DNA from: Amborella trichopoda
Lineage: Eukaryota; Streptophyta; Magnoliopsida; Amborellales; Amborellaceae
DNA length: 64,000 nt
Direction: 5' to 3'
NCBI RefSeq assembly: GCF_000471905.2
Contig: NW_006499207.1
Span: 4,316,427-4,380,426, forward strand
The position numbers and the translations under genes were made by a program. Under the pieces are notes generated by a model. That model did not search any database. It worked only from the letters and a program-made list of their open reading frames with translations, and was not told where the DNA came from. This document shows, in pieces, positions 1 through 10,224 of this stretch. Numbering within the stretch: the first letter of the stretch is position 1; every line of letters begins with the position of its first letter.

Positions 1-1215
1 GAAGCCTTTTAATGTCATGTGGCCAAGACATGCACCATAGTTTAGGGTCATACAGCTAGACCGTAGTTGTGGTGAATAGTAGTTTGTGGCCACCATAGAG
101 TGAGTTTAGTGATGACTTTGACTCACTTGGGAAGATGGCATGAAGTTGCCTTGTGAAGAGTTGATGATGGATAGATGGTGGGTGAACAATGGTGACCCAC
201 TAGTTGACGGCGAGTATGGCTCATGGAAGGGTTCGCCCTTTCGCGAGCATAAGTAAGACTCACTAGAGGAAATTATGGTAATGATGGTGAAGGTGGTGCG
301 TGCACACAAATGGGCCGGCTAAGGAAGGCATGTAAGAAGATGCACGTAAAGGGTGTGAGCCCGTATGTAGGCTCATCGGAGAGGAAATGGAGGTGGTATA
401 AGCACATGAACGAGTCAGTTAGGGAACACGTGCGTGAAGATGTACGTAAAAGGTGTGTGCGCATATGTGGGGGCCTCTTTAAGGTCATGCCTTCTGAACC
501 TTAGCAAAGCAGTTTAACGCCATGCGGCCAAGATGTGCACTATAGTTTAGGGTCATACAGTTGGACCGTGGTGATGTAGTTTAAAGTTATGCAACTAGGA
601 CTATGCAGTTTAAGGTCGTGCAATGAGACCTCCACTACAATTTAAGGTCATACAGTTTGGACCATGGCTATGCAGTTTAAGGTCATGCAACATGGACCAC
701 GGTCGTACGCTTTTGAGTCATGAGACAAGTACTATGCAATTTAAGGTCGTGCAACTAGACCTTCGCTACAGTTTAAGGCCATATAGTTCGGACTGTGCAG
801 TTTAGGGTCGTGCATTGGACCGTCGCTACAGTTTAAGGTCATATAGTTCGGACCGTGGCTATGCAGTTTAAGGTCATTCAGCATGGACCGTGTGGTCATT
901 CAGCATGAACCGTGTGGTCATTCAATTTTGATTCATAAGACAAGGACTACGTAGTTTAAGGTCATGCAACTAGACCATAGCTATAGTTTAAGGTCATGTA
1001 GTTTGGATCATACAATTTAGGGTCGTGCATTAGACTGTCGCTACAGTTTAAGGTCATATAGTTCGGACCGTGGCTGTGCAGTTTAAGGTCATGCAGCATG
1101 GACTGTGGTCGTACAATTTTGAGTCATGAGACAAGCACTATGCAGTTTAAGTTTGTGAAACTAGACCTTCACTATAGTTTAAGGTCATATAGTTCGGACC
1201 ATGCAGTTTAGGGTC
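1..1215. repeat. Array of 'gtttaaggtcatgca' units, T1 copy
   Basis: About twenty degenerate units carry the core agtttaaggtcatgcag or its variant agtttagggtcgtgcat, spaced about 30-35 bp and often alternating with gaccgtggctatg or aactagacc. The same array occurs on the plus strand at 33480-34260 in T3 and reverse-complemented at 18030-18880 in T2, always between the coding part and the 3' LTR. It is part of the 3' noncoding region of this Tat family, not a separate satellite locus. Positions 106-500 are more degenerate, with gatggtggtg-like motifs. Confidence 0.8.
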
Positions 1216-1660
1216 GTGCATTGGACCATGGCGTGGTGAGGGAATTTGACTCCATGGGGAGCAGAGACATCACCAGAGGCTGGACTGGCTGAGGAGTGAG
1301 GCTGTGGTGCAAGGGCTGAACTTCCTGAGAGTACAGGATGTTGGTCCAGCTGAGAGTAAGTTTCGGATGACTCACGCGACATTAAGCCCCTTGGTGAAGA
1401 ATGCGGCAGTGGCCTTTGTTAAAACACGCGGTGATAATTCTTTCGAAGAGGCACGCGGCGATGGCCCTTGACAAAGGCACGTGGTGATGACCCTTTGATG
1501 AGGGCGTGCAGCTACGATGGCCCTTGACGAAGGTGCGCGGTGATGGCCCTTGACAACGGTAGATGGTGATAGCCCTCTGGGTGAAGGGTGCGGTGATAGC
1601 CCTCTCGAGTCTCGGGCTTGACCTGCCCCAGCCTGATCTTATTGCCGCCAAGAACTGAGA
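1216..1660. repeat. Degenerate 'gcccttgacgaaggtg' repeats in T1 3' noncoding region
   Basis: Between about 1400 and 1600 the motif gcggtgatggcccttga, with its variants, recurs about every 40-50 bp. In reverse complement it resembles the repeats at 16430-16750 in T2 (ccttcgtctccaggtga-like) at a comparable place. No credible reading frame is present. Confidence 0.5.
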
Positions 1661-1730
1661 CTAAAGCATTTTGTGTTTGTTGAGGGCAGTTTACGACACT
1701 ATGAAGGGTAAAACAATAGAAGGGCTTTTA
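1660..1730 (+). promoter_or_regulatory. Antisense promoter-like module, T1 copy (decayed TATA)
   Basis: The stretch ttgagggcagtttacgac followed by actatgaagggtaaaac aligns with the reverse complement of 59290-59345 in T4, where the matching positions read gtctatataatggggtaa. It points away from the 3' LTR toward the antisense PMD fragment at about 2575. A clear TATA is no longer present here; promoter function is inferred from the better preserved copies. Confidence 0.45.
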
Positions 1731-2574
1731 GAAAGAGAGAGCGAAAGCTTTTAGCGAAGGTTTTCGACCAAAATTTCCCAGCCAAAATTTGTAGAGACAG
1801 GCGAATAGGAGCTTTTTTGGTGAGCTTCAAGAGGTCGCGAAGCTTTGTGCCATGATTGCGAATCTTTTCAGGAAGTTTCAAGGCTTTCTGAGCAAGGAAT
1901 AGGGCTTATTGGGGCCTTAGCAAAATTTGTAAAGGTGCCCTGCCAGAGTTCTAGTGCTCCTCCAGTAGTTCTGCTACTAAAGGGGAGATTACAGCCAGTT
2001 CAAAGGGCTCTGTAGGTCCTTTGGTTATCAGAGGAGAAGGGAGAACAATAGTGGGCTCACCGAGAACTCTGTGGAATTCTGGTGAGTTGGTGGTGAACTC
2101 ACTGAAGAAGGAAGAGAGGGGAGAAGGGAGATCTGTAGGGTCTCAGAGTAGCCTTCTGGGGATTCCAGTGGTTTTCGCTAACTCTGACAGCGAGTGGAAG
2201 GCGGGGAAGGGGTTTCCAGATTGACAGGGGTGGATTTTCGACGAGGTGGGGAAACACCGGTGGGAACCCGAAGTGTTGGGGGGTTGTAACAGTGGAAGAG
2301 ACGAAGGGTCGTGGGAAGGCAAACTGTCATCCTTCGGACGCATGGTGATAGGCCGCGCTGCAAGTGTCAGGCGGTGTGCTCAGATTTCAAGGGACACACG
2401 TGTGACTTGTGCTGACAGCTGGAGCAAGGCATTAATACACCTTGGTCGTGGAACGACGATAGCCCTCGATTGATTGCGAGGCGGCGATCCCTTTTGGTGG
2501 CAGACAGCGATAGTCTTACCCTGATGAACACAATTTCTTCGTGGCTGCCTGGCGTCCTTTTCTTCTAGGGCCAT
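1731..2574. other. T1 3' noncoding stretch upstream of the antisense PMD fragment
   Basis: GA-rich sequence with motifs such as ttttcgaccaaaatttcccag that parallel 34940-35300 in T3 and, reverse complemented, 58670-59240 in T4. In T3 the equivalent stretch lies between the promoter-like module and the PMD reading region, so it may be its 5' leader. No supported gene. Confidence 0.4.
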
Positions 2575-2775
2575 TCCAGACATGAAGAACCTCCTATGAG
2601 AAGGGGAGCTTGGTATTGATGCATTCACCGGCGAGAGCTTGGTGAGAGGTGAGCCAATATGGCTCACTGAAGCGTTGTGTGAACCAAGGTGGCCTTTAGG
2701 CATCACCTTTGTGTGCACCCCCATTCAGCTGGTGACGAGGGAAGATAATGATGAAAATGTGAGTATAGAGGGGGG
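2575..2775 (+). pseudogene. Fragment of antisense PMD-protein reading frame, T1
   Basis: The plus strand encodes a stretch with GELGIDAF, EPIWLTEA and EPRWPLGITF. It lines up with the start of the antisense reading region of T3 (about 35900-36030), which reads GELGTSNF, DPIWLAEP and LEWPLSITF. Only this N-terminal part is kept; the plant mobile domain and coiled-coil tail seen in T3 are absent, and the sequence passes directly into the protease remnant on the opposite strand. This shows that the antisense gene was also part of T1 and is not unique to T3. It is a fossil fragment. Confidence 0.6.
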
Positions 2776-3180
2776 GTAGGAGTGAAATTCACCATTCACG
2801 AAGCGGGGGTAATTGTGGAATTTACCTCCCAACTGAAGGTCATCTTCCAAAAAGGAGATTTCCAGGCACCCACTTTGGATGGCCGGGTCAACCCCAATGG
2901 GTTCCACTTCAATCTTGTACACCTCTGGGTTAGAAAGAACTTGAACCAGAGCCATACAGTAGTCCCTAGACAGCAGGAGGGCATCATAGATACTTATAAG
3001 GGGTGGAAGCTTTCTCAAGTGCCCAATTACATAGTATTTCACTTTATCCTCATTAGTCTTATGTGTTCCCGATCCTGTCACTAGTGTGGGTGGTAGGGTA
3101 GGCTTAAGAACAAGTTTTGGTTGAGTTTTGGTTTGTGGCACTGGCTGACTTTGTTGTTCAGCCGGTGGGTCTGGGTTAAT
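2776..3180 (-). pseudogene. pol: Retropepsin-like protease remnant, T1
   Basis: On the minus strand a stretch with KVKYYVIGHLRKLPPL, then EVYKIEVEPIGVDPA and DDLQLGGKFHN, matches the upstream part of the T3 protease region (41453-41031: KVKYDVVGHLRKLLAL, EVYETEVEPIEVDLA, DDLQLGGKFHN). In T3 this leads into the aspartic-protease core. In T1 only the lead-in and the edge of the core remain. The role in the family is Gag processing within virus-like particles. It follows gag and is a broken fossil. Confidence 0.65.
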
Positions 3181-3390
3181 AAGGAAGTAAAGGAGCTTGT
3201 ATTAAGGATGTAGAGGTTTGAGATTGAGGTTTTTGAGAAAGCGGAGGGCTAGGAAACTTGAGGGCCTTGAGCTTTTGAGGTGTGAGCTTTAGCTTCTTTC
3301 TCGATTTTAGACCATTTGCCCTGTGCTAGCTGGTACGTCCAAGATTTGCACCATGTGGGATGCTTCTTTGAAATAGAAGCCTGAAGATGA

Positions 3391-5901
3391 CTAGGTTTTG
3401 GCTCGAGTTGACAGGTCGTCAGCGGCTGTCGAGAATCCCACCGCCAGGGCCAGCATCTCTTTGAGGTGCTCTTGTTGTTGCTGGGTGAGGCTGGTGTCTT
3501 TGAACTCTTTGTTTAGAGTGTCGAAGTCTTGGCACCGTCGGGCTGCACCTGTGGAGAAAATAAAAGAGGAGGGAGGAGAAGAAGAGTTAGAACGTTCCTG
3601 ACAGCTTGTTACGTAATCGCAAGAATTGGACTTGCCCAGGGGATATTTTAGGTATTGCTCCAGGCTTGACCGTCGTGGGGTGCTTTTAGCGTCGTCACAC
3701 ATATTAGGGGGAATCCCGAGCTGTTGGTGACTTGGGGATGTCCACCTGATTAGATGAAAGGATGAGGCGAGCCACACCTGGGATAATGTCTTGCAAGGTC
3801 GGCAGTAGAGGAAGGGGCCTGAGGAATTCTTCCTTGACTGATGGCTGAGGAGGACGATTCCTTTAGCGGGCTGACCTAGGTGACCGCCGTCTCCTTTGGG
3901 ATCCTTGAGGCGATGTCTGGACCACCCTATCAGCCTGGTGAGTAGCCCTAGCTTGGTAGACTGCCTCACGTTTCAAGGATTTGAGCTTACTCCGCCCATG
4001 GTAGACTTTCTAGGGCTGAGAGTTTGAAGGATCTAAAGGGTCCAGTGTATACTCAAGAGGGGCTGGTAGTGTGGCTTCCTTTGGAATGAGAGTGACAGCC
4101 TGGACATGTTCCGGGAGAAAGGCACAAATGATGTGACTGGACTTTCTCCACGACTATAGCTTTGAACCCAAAGCATTAGTTGAGTTCGTGGCCCCATACT
4201 TGGTGATATGGGCAGCAAATTTTTTCCGTACCCTGGGCAAGACACCTCGGCTGCTTGGCGGGCTTGAGAGTGACAAGGCCTTGTTGGAGCATTGCCTTGA
4301 AGAGGGCCTGCAGAGGTCTAGTTCAGGACTTCCTTGGGCTTGTGTCAGGAGGTCTTCCGCATGACTGGATGGCCTTGAACTGCCTGGCACTGTTGCATCT
4401 TCTCTGCCAAGAGCTCGTGGAAGCCAGGGCATTCGCTGATGTCATCGCCACGTATGTGGTGATACGTGCACTAGAGGTTCTCGGTTCTAGGCAGGAACTT
4501 GGGCTGCCTTGCCTGCTTGGGAGTGATGAGCAATTCTTCGAGCATTATGGAGAACAATGCATGAAGGACAGCGGGTAGCAAGTGCCCCCTCGTCCTCTTA
4601 GATCGTGACTATGTGAGAAACCTCAGTTTCCTCGAATGCTTCTTCAACTCTTCGAGCTTTATATGACCCTCGTTGATAAGGGTTTTGATCGTGTCTTGGA
4701 GCTTATAGTAGTCGTAAGTGGGGTGGCATACTCTCCTATGATAGGTGTAGTACTTATCATTTGCCTCCTCCCCAGCTGACTCCGCATTATTAGCCTCCGA
4801 CAATTGTATCATGTTCTGATCCAATAGCAGCCGAAGTAATACAGGCGTCGACTCTGTGTCGAAGGGGTAAACTTTATTCTAGTGCTGGCCAGTAGTCGTT
4901 TAGCTTAGAATTTTAGGAGGCGGGAAGCTGTTGTAAGACTGCTGCTTGCTGGCGGCCGGAGACGCTTGTGCCTTAGAAAGGTCACCGCGCCTTTAGTGTC
5001 AACCACATTGACGGTCGCGTTGATTACTGCCTTTTGGCTGCCCCAACTGTTGGAGCGAGATTTTGAGCTGGTAGGTTGCTAACGAGGGTTGCCATGATGC
5101 TTGAATAATCCCTCAATACAAACTGCCTTGGAGATGAGCTCTGACATGGGGGGTGGATTGGATGCCTTGACATGTAGAGCGATCTCGAGAAGCATGTTCC
5201 GTATGCAGGTTTGGACGCTTCCTTCTCGGTCATGGAAGTGGCATGCAAGGTTGCCAACTCTCTATAGCGGGTGATGAACTTGTCAATCGGCTCATCAGGG
5301 TCTTGCATCAGGGTGAGGAGTTCGAAGGTCTCCACGTTCCTTTGGACTTCCTAGAAGTGTTGGTAGAACAACTGCTCCATCTCTTGCCATGCGTATACCA
5401 AGTTGGGAGGCAGCCGAGCATACCACTGTAAGGCTGGCCCTTCAAGAGTTTCGATGAACTAGAGGAGGAGGAGGAGTCCGTCAGTTGCTGTCTCCGAACA
5501 GGCCGCCTGAAAATGAGCAGTATGCTGGTGCGAAGACGTAGTACAGTTGAACAGGGGGAGCTTCCCCTTTTGATAGTTCGAAGGGAAGGGTACTTGGTCT
5601 ATGTATGACAGGTACGGCTTTCGATAAATCGGCATCTCCTGCATGCCTGAGACCTTGTTCATGAGGCTATGTGCCACATAGCATTTATGTCGGTTTAAGA
5701 GACCCTACGGGAGGTAGAACTATCTTAGGAGGCTGATGGAGGAGTTTGCCTGGGAACTGTGTCCTCACCAGTTGGGGCATCAGTCAAAGAAGGAGACCAG
5801 GAGGCCTCTAGGCATTCCATCTTTCCAAGGATCGATTGCATCATTTCCCCAAACTTGTTCATTCGCTCCTCCTGAGCATCGTCCGGGTCATTGATCACCA
5901 T
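3391..5901 (-). pseudogene. gag: gag, T1 (Tat lineage)
   Basis: Gag polyprotein region of T1. It likely starts with the ATG whose complement is at 5899-5901, beginning MVINDPDDAQEERMNKF, which parallels MVVREPGGKQEESMDKF in T4 and MVIEEPNDDQEDCMNRF in T3. The capsid-like core is recognisable near 5335-5024 (TLMQDPDEPIDKFITRYREL), equivalent to TLTQDPDEPMDQF in T4. The C-terminal part at 3969-3391 carries DFDTLNKEFKDTSL and the following helical stretch, matching DFEALDRELEGSNIT in T4. Gag forms the shell of the virus-like particle. There are several breaks. Confidence 0.75.
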
Positions 5902-7460
5902 GACACTTACTGTCTCTTTTGGAGGGTATGAGCCTGGCGGGACAGTGGACTTTCGAGGTTGTCGAGTGGTGAGTGCAAAGTTAGCCTGGAGGGGTTGAGC
6001 CAGCCCATACTGGACTCGAGCCTTGTATGCCGATCTTATGAGGACTTGTTCTTGACAGTCTTGGGACCGTGGTTTCTGAATAGTGACAACCCATCAATAC
6101 TCTTGGACTCGGTAAGGCTCTGGAGTTTGGAGAGGGAAAAAGGGGTTATGAGGTAGGTGATCATCAAAGGTGGTGGCCTCGACTGCCTTGGAGGCTTCTT
6201 TGGTCAGAATCTGAAGACCTCTCTCCTGCTTAACCCTGAGACAGCTGTGGTCTTCACTCCAGAACAGAGCCTGAGACCTGGACTGCCCCCCCTTCTTCGA
6301 ACACACAAGGGCCGTGTCTATGAGCTGGAGGAGGGAGTGGGGTCCAAGGACGGAAGGCAGCCTGGGTTTCTGCCTTGGAGGCCGGAGGCCTCTGTCTAAC
6401 ATCAGGTCGTTGGCCCGAGTTCCTTTGTGGGGCCCATGTGCAAGGCTGACATGAGCTGGCTCAAGATCGTATGCTTAGGGAAGACCTTTGAGTACCGGGG
6501 ATCGAGTTGTTTTCCTGGTGTCTGGAGAGTGGCAGAGGAAGGAGCTGGTTCACGATTCCTTTTGAGTTGAGGTCAAAAAGGAACCTGCCAAGACAATGCA
6601 TGTGCACCTTTAGAGTTAGCCGTCTGGGTGACTTGGGGGTCGACCCAGGCCTGGTGAATGTGTTCGACCTGAGGAGGTTGAGACCCAAGAGCTTGTGTCT
6701 GTGAGGGGTGAGGCAGAAGCCCATCTCTCACAGGGTGAAGCTGTGTGTGTTGATGGAGTGATCGACCCTCATGTGCTCAAGGTGGCATAGAGCTAACGCT
6801 GCCCCGGGCAGTGGAAAGCAAATGCATGGTGCATGTAGGGTTTGGCCCGAGAAGGCCTAGCCCTAGTTGTGAGCTTAAGGCAACATAAGGGTTGACCCGA
6901 GATGCGGCTCGAGTGGATGGACCACGATCCCTTGGATGTGTGTTAGAGGTGAAGATCTCAGGACCTCTGCCTCCATGTGCCGACCCTCCAGATGTGGAGG
7001 TTTGGGGTGGTGAAGGAACATAAGGGGTTGCCCTTCGGCGAACCTCAGGAGCGACGACAACTCACTTTCCTTTCTTGAAAGTGATGGGGGCAGCCTTTCG
7101 GTGTGCGTCTGTAATATGACTAGCAAGAGACTTATCGGTAGCAGGGTGTGTGCTAAGTGTGGTGGCAAATGTGCCACCAATGAAAGAGGCCTTGGTGGAG
7201 GGTCCACCAGGACGATGCAGTGGTGAGGCGGGGACTTTTAAGTCTGCTCTCACACCGATCCAAGGGAGAACCTAGGAGTCGAGCCGTAAGTCCTGACTTA
7301 GGAGGAGCGTAGGAAAGGAAGCTTGAGCAGTTCACTTCCCTGGGACGGTCACGAGTGCAAGGATAAGGAAGTTCCCGACTCAAATGAATGGGTTGAATAA
7401 CTTAATGCAGAAAGTAAAAGATGATACTAGTCAAACAAGAGTGAGCCGACTAAGGGGTAG
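5902..7460 (-). other. T1 leader between primer site and gag
   Basis: About 1.5 kb of untranslated leader with no supported gene. It is homologous to 44408-45553 in T3 (minus) and 50673-52266 in T4 (plus); shared phrases include taagagacttcc-like and gaccgtggttctgaa-type blocks. A long leader before gag is usual in Tat/Ogre-type elements. Short reading frames here are not conserved in frame between copies. Confidence 0.6.
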
Positions 7461-7484
7461 TAAGTCCCAGTGGAGTCGCTAAGC
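7461..7484 (-). other. Primer binding site region, T1
   Basis: Read on the minus strand, the LTR ends with cgtaacca, then gcttagcgactccactggga follows. This resembles the tggcgactctgctggggа-type primer site known for Ogre/Tat elements (tRNA-Arg). T4 has a diverged version at 50650-50672. The tRNA assignment comes from knowledge of the family and was not searched. Confidence 0.55.
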
Positions 7485-8640
7485 TGGTTACGTGCCTCAA
7501 TCTCGCCCTCTAGATCTGGATGATCTGGCGACACGTATCTCGGTTTCTAGCGAACCTAAGATTTGAGATTTCTCTCTCAGAACCTTGCTCGAGAGCAAGG
7601 GCAGGTATTCCAACCGATGAGAGAGGAAATGAAGGTGGGTTCGAGACTTATTCGGGCTGGCTCGGGTTGGCGCCCTCTTAAATCATGAAGAACTCCCCCC
7701 AGCTGCTTTAGCTGGTTTGAAGTTGCCTCCCTTGACCTACAATCCTCTTTATTTTTGCACTACACTTCTATGGTTAATTTGTAAGACAAGTAGGTCAGAA
7801 AGACCCACCCTTGTCTTAAGGCAATGTACGTTCATAGGAGAGGGCGATGAAGTGTAAGGTTCAAATAAAGATATAAAAGGGAAGAAAAATTCAATGAAGA
7901 TGCGAGACTAGCATGGCAACCAGGAAGTCATCGACTCAAAGTGGTAGCAAGATGGCCATGGTTCTCAAGACCAACATGGTGGCAATACTACTCGAAACCG
8001 AGACAGATATGGCGATTCTAGGCTAAGTCTACCTTCGGTCGTGAGAAGAGGAAAAGGGAATGAAAGGAAAACACGAGACGGCAGAGAGATGGGGTCCCGA
8101 TGGCGTTAGGCGTTGCCAATCACGATCGTGGAATAGTAGTGTCGTGGCCCTTGGGCGGCACTCGACACTACTGCTCATGGCTAGAGAGTGAGAAATGAAC
8201 TATGGATGGCACTAGGCATCGTCGTTGGCAACAAACGGAGACAACACTCTCCCACACGAGCAGCGATAGTCTTTGATGAAGCGCACGACGATAGTCCTCC
8301 ATAAAGTGCACGATGGTAATCCTCACGAGGCACACGATGATAGGTGTGGGACGCCGGAAGGAAGGAGATAAGCACCATATAAGGGAAGGAAGCTCACGGA
8401 CGGCGGTAGACATTGCCAAGGTCTCTAGCGGGCGGCGAAGGGTATCGTCATCTACTATAGATGCACAACAAGGAATGACCCCTGTGGGTGGCAGCAAGTT
8501 CCGTCGTCTGGGTTCTTCACTAAGACGTCGAAGCTATGTCTATGGATGGCGATAGGCAGCACAGTCTACGAGCCTCATTGGGAGAGGGAGATAGAAGAAT
8601 AGAAGGAGAAGCAGACTCACGCATGGCACTACCATCACTA

Positions 8641-8720
8641 TGCACGACCTGTGTGACCTCAAGGGAGACATGCACGACCTGTGTGACCTCAGGGGAGACA
8701 TGCACGACACTGCCACTGCC
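8641..8720. repeat. 30-bp tandem repeat inside T1 LTR
   Basis: The unit tgcacgacctgtgtgacctc plus ten bases starts at 8641, 8671 and, partially, at 8701. It lies in the part of the LTR where the other Tat LTRs of this window hold unrelated minisatellites. Confidence 0.85.
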
Positions 8721-8945
8721 GTGCATGAGAAGTAGGGGTAAAGAGAGGAAAGAAGAGAGAGAAGAAGAAAAAAAGAAAAGAAGAGAGAGAATATTTACCT
8801 CGAACCTAAGGGTACTGGTCAAAATTTTCTCTCACCTCACTCTCTTTCTCAAATGTGACCCAACAATGAGAAGAAAGAGACTTGTATTAAGTAGAAACTC
8901 TCCTTTTTGTGAAAGGTTGAGTCCTCTGGTGCGCACAATGCTAGT

Positions 8946-8958
8946 ACGTATATATAGA
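8946..8958 (-). promoter_or_regulatory. LTR promoter TATA box, T1
   Basis: Read on the minus strand, caaattctatatatacgta lies about 1.27 kb from the LTR start. The equivalent positions in T2 (ccaattctataagta, 21361-21372) and T4 (ccaattctatataaaca, 48869-48884) lie 1.31-1.32 kb from their LTR starts. This constant place before the CT-rich leader supports it as the U3 promoter. Confidence 0.7.
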
Positions 8959-10224
8959 ATTTGCCCCAAAAATGGATGGATGATCAAAATTAACCCTAAT
9001 TGCTGGAAATTAGGATTAAATTGAATTAAAATAAATTAGAAAATAGGGTGCACAATGACAGATTTGCCCCTTCCTAACAATTCATAGAATTCCAGAACAG
9101 TCCATGTGTTGCCCTAGAACTTGTACGAACTTGCGTGGCTGATCCGGGATCGTTCTGATGCCCAGTTGATCGTAAGATGATTGTTTTCTTGTAGGGCTCG
9201 ACATTGCGATCGATTTGATACCAACTTCGAGCCATGGATTGTGTTTTAGTGCACGATCATATGACTTGAAATTTGAATGGATCTTGAAACTTAGGATCGA
9301 TAGTGTACTCGATCCTTGATGTTTTTTGATGATTTCTTTGATGAATTATACTGAGCATGCCGTTACGATTGTAGAACAACAAACGCAGCACGATTCCTTT
9401 CCTAAACGAAGATTTTGCAACTTTGGAATTTTGGTTGAAATCTGGAATTTCGGCGACAGAATTTGCAATCACTTTGTCGCATTTATATGTAAAATCCAAC
9501 CGTTCATCACATACGGGGTTTTGGGTCAGTGATAGCCTGAGACCTTACGCATAGGATGGAATGGGTCTCGTGACGATCGGGCTCACGAACGGCATGATCT
9601 GGCTGCTCGAGCGAAGCAAGATGCTGTTGAATTTCCTACACTTTCTTCACAGATCAGCAACTTCTCTCTAAATTTTCTTCGTACTCAGGTGTTGTCACAG
9701 GGCGTGCCACATGTCGAATCGCTCATCTTGACTAGACGAACTTACCAAATTTGAGCATGATCCGACTTAGGATGGGTGAGATATGAGCGTCGAAAGTCAC
9801 TGGTTGTGACTGTCCCTTCCATGGGGTGGAGTTATAGAGTGGCAGCACGGGAATATTGTGCGGTCCCTCCTATTTCACTATTTTGCCTATAAATTCTTCC
9901 TGGAGTGTCCGTTTGGGCTGAAATTTGACCCATGAGGGTTTTTTACCGTGCTGAATCCAATGGTGGTGGTCCCCATACCAATTTGAGATATCTAAAATGT
10001 AGTTCTAGTTATAGTGGAGTAGTAGAGGTCGATTATGTTGGAACTGCTTCTCAGTCTGCACTACCTTAGACATGTTGGACTATAACAAAACTTGGTAGGA
10101 AACTTTGAAAGACTTTATGAAGATCTTGGCCGATTCCAGGGCTATTCTAAGACTGCCAAAATTTCCATTGTTTGCTAAGCTTTAATGAGCGGGGCCCCAT
10201 GTTGATGAAAAATACCTTCTAACA

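Larger units (their letters stand above)
1..10224 (-). mobile_element. T1: Tat-lineage Ty3/Gypsy LTR element, gag-protease type, 3' end off window
   Basis: A decayed LTR retrotransposon on the minus strand. In element order it has the 5' LTR (7485-10224), primer-site region (about 7461-7484), leader (5902-7460), gag (5901 down to about 3391), a protease remnant (about 3180-2776), a fragment of an antisense PMD reading frame, a promoter-like module and a repeat array (1-1215). The 3' LTR lies left of the window. LTR ends, leader, gag and protease match T3 at 28698-46569, and gag matches T4. No reverse transcriptase or integrase is visible. The right edge falls inside sequence that continues as T2 gag, so T1 inserted into T2. 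It is broken, with roughly ten breaks in its coding part. Assignment to Tat rests on homology with T2 and T4, which carry the diagnostic second RNase H. Confidence 0.8.
7485..10224 (-). repeat. 5' LTR of T1 (2740 bp)
   Basis: On the minus strand the LTR starts near 10224 (tgttagaaggtatttttcat), close to the T3 start tgtttgaaggtatttttca, and ends at 7485 with cgtaacca. Its terminal region, reading gggaggcaacttcaaaccag, then agtctcgaacccac, then gagggcgagattgaggcac, is shared with the LTRs at 20052-23324, 28698-32492 and 47557-50649. The first 1.27 kb (U3) precedes a TATA box; the rest is a long transcribed part with CT/GA-rich and minisatellite stretches. The right edge abuts T2 gag; the next five bases, CCCTG, would be the target duplication, whose partner is off the window. 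Confidence 0.8.

Noticed and set aside
1-1215. Centromeric or other satellite array
   Set aside because: The units are short, irregular and recur at a fixed place within three Tat elements, so they belong to the element.
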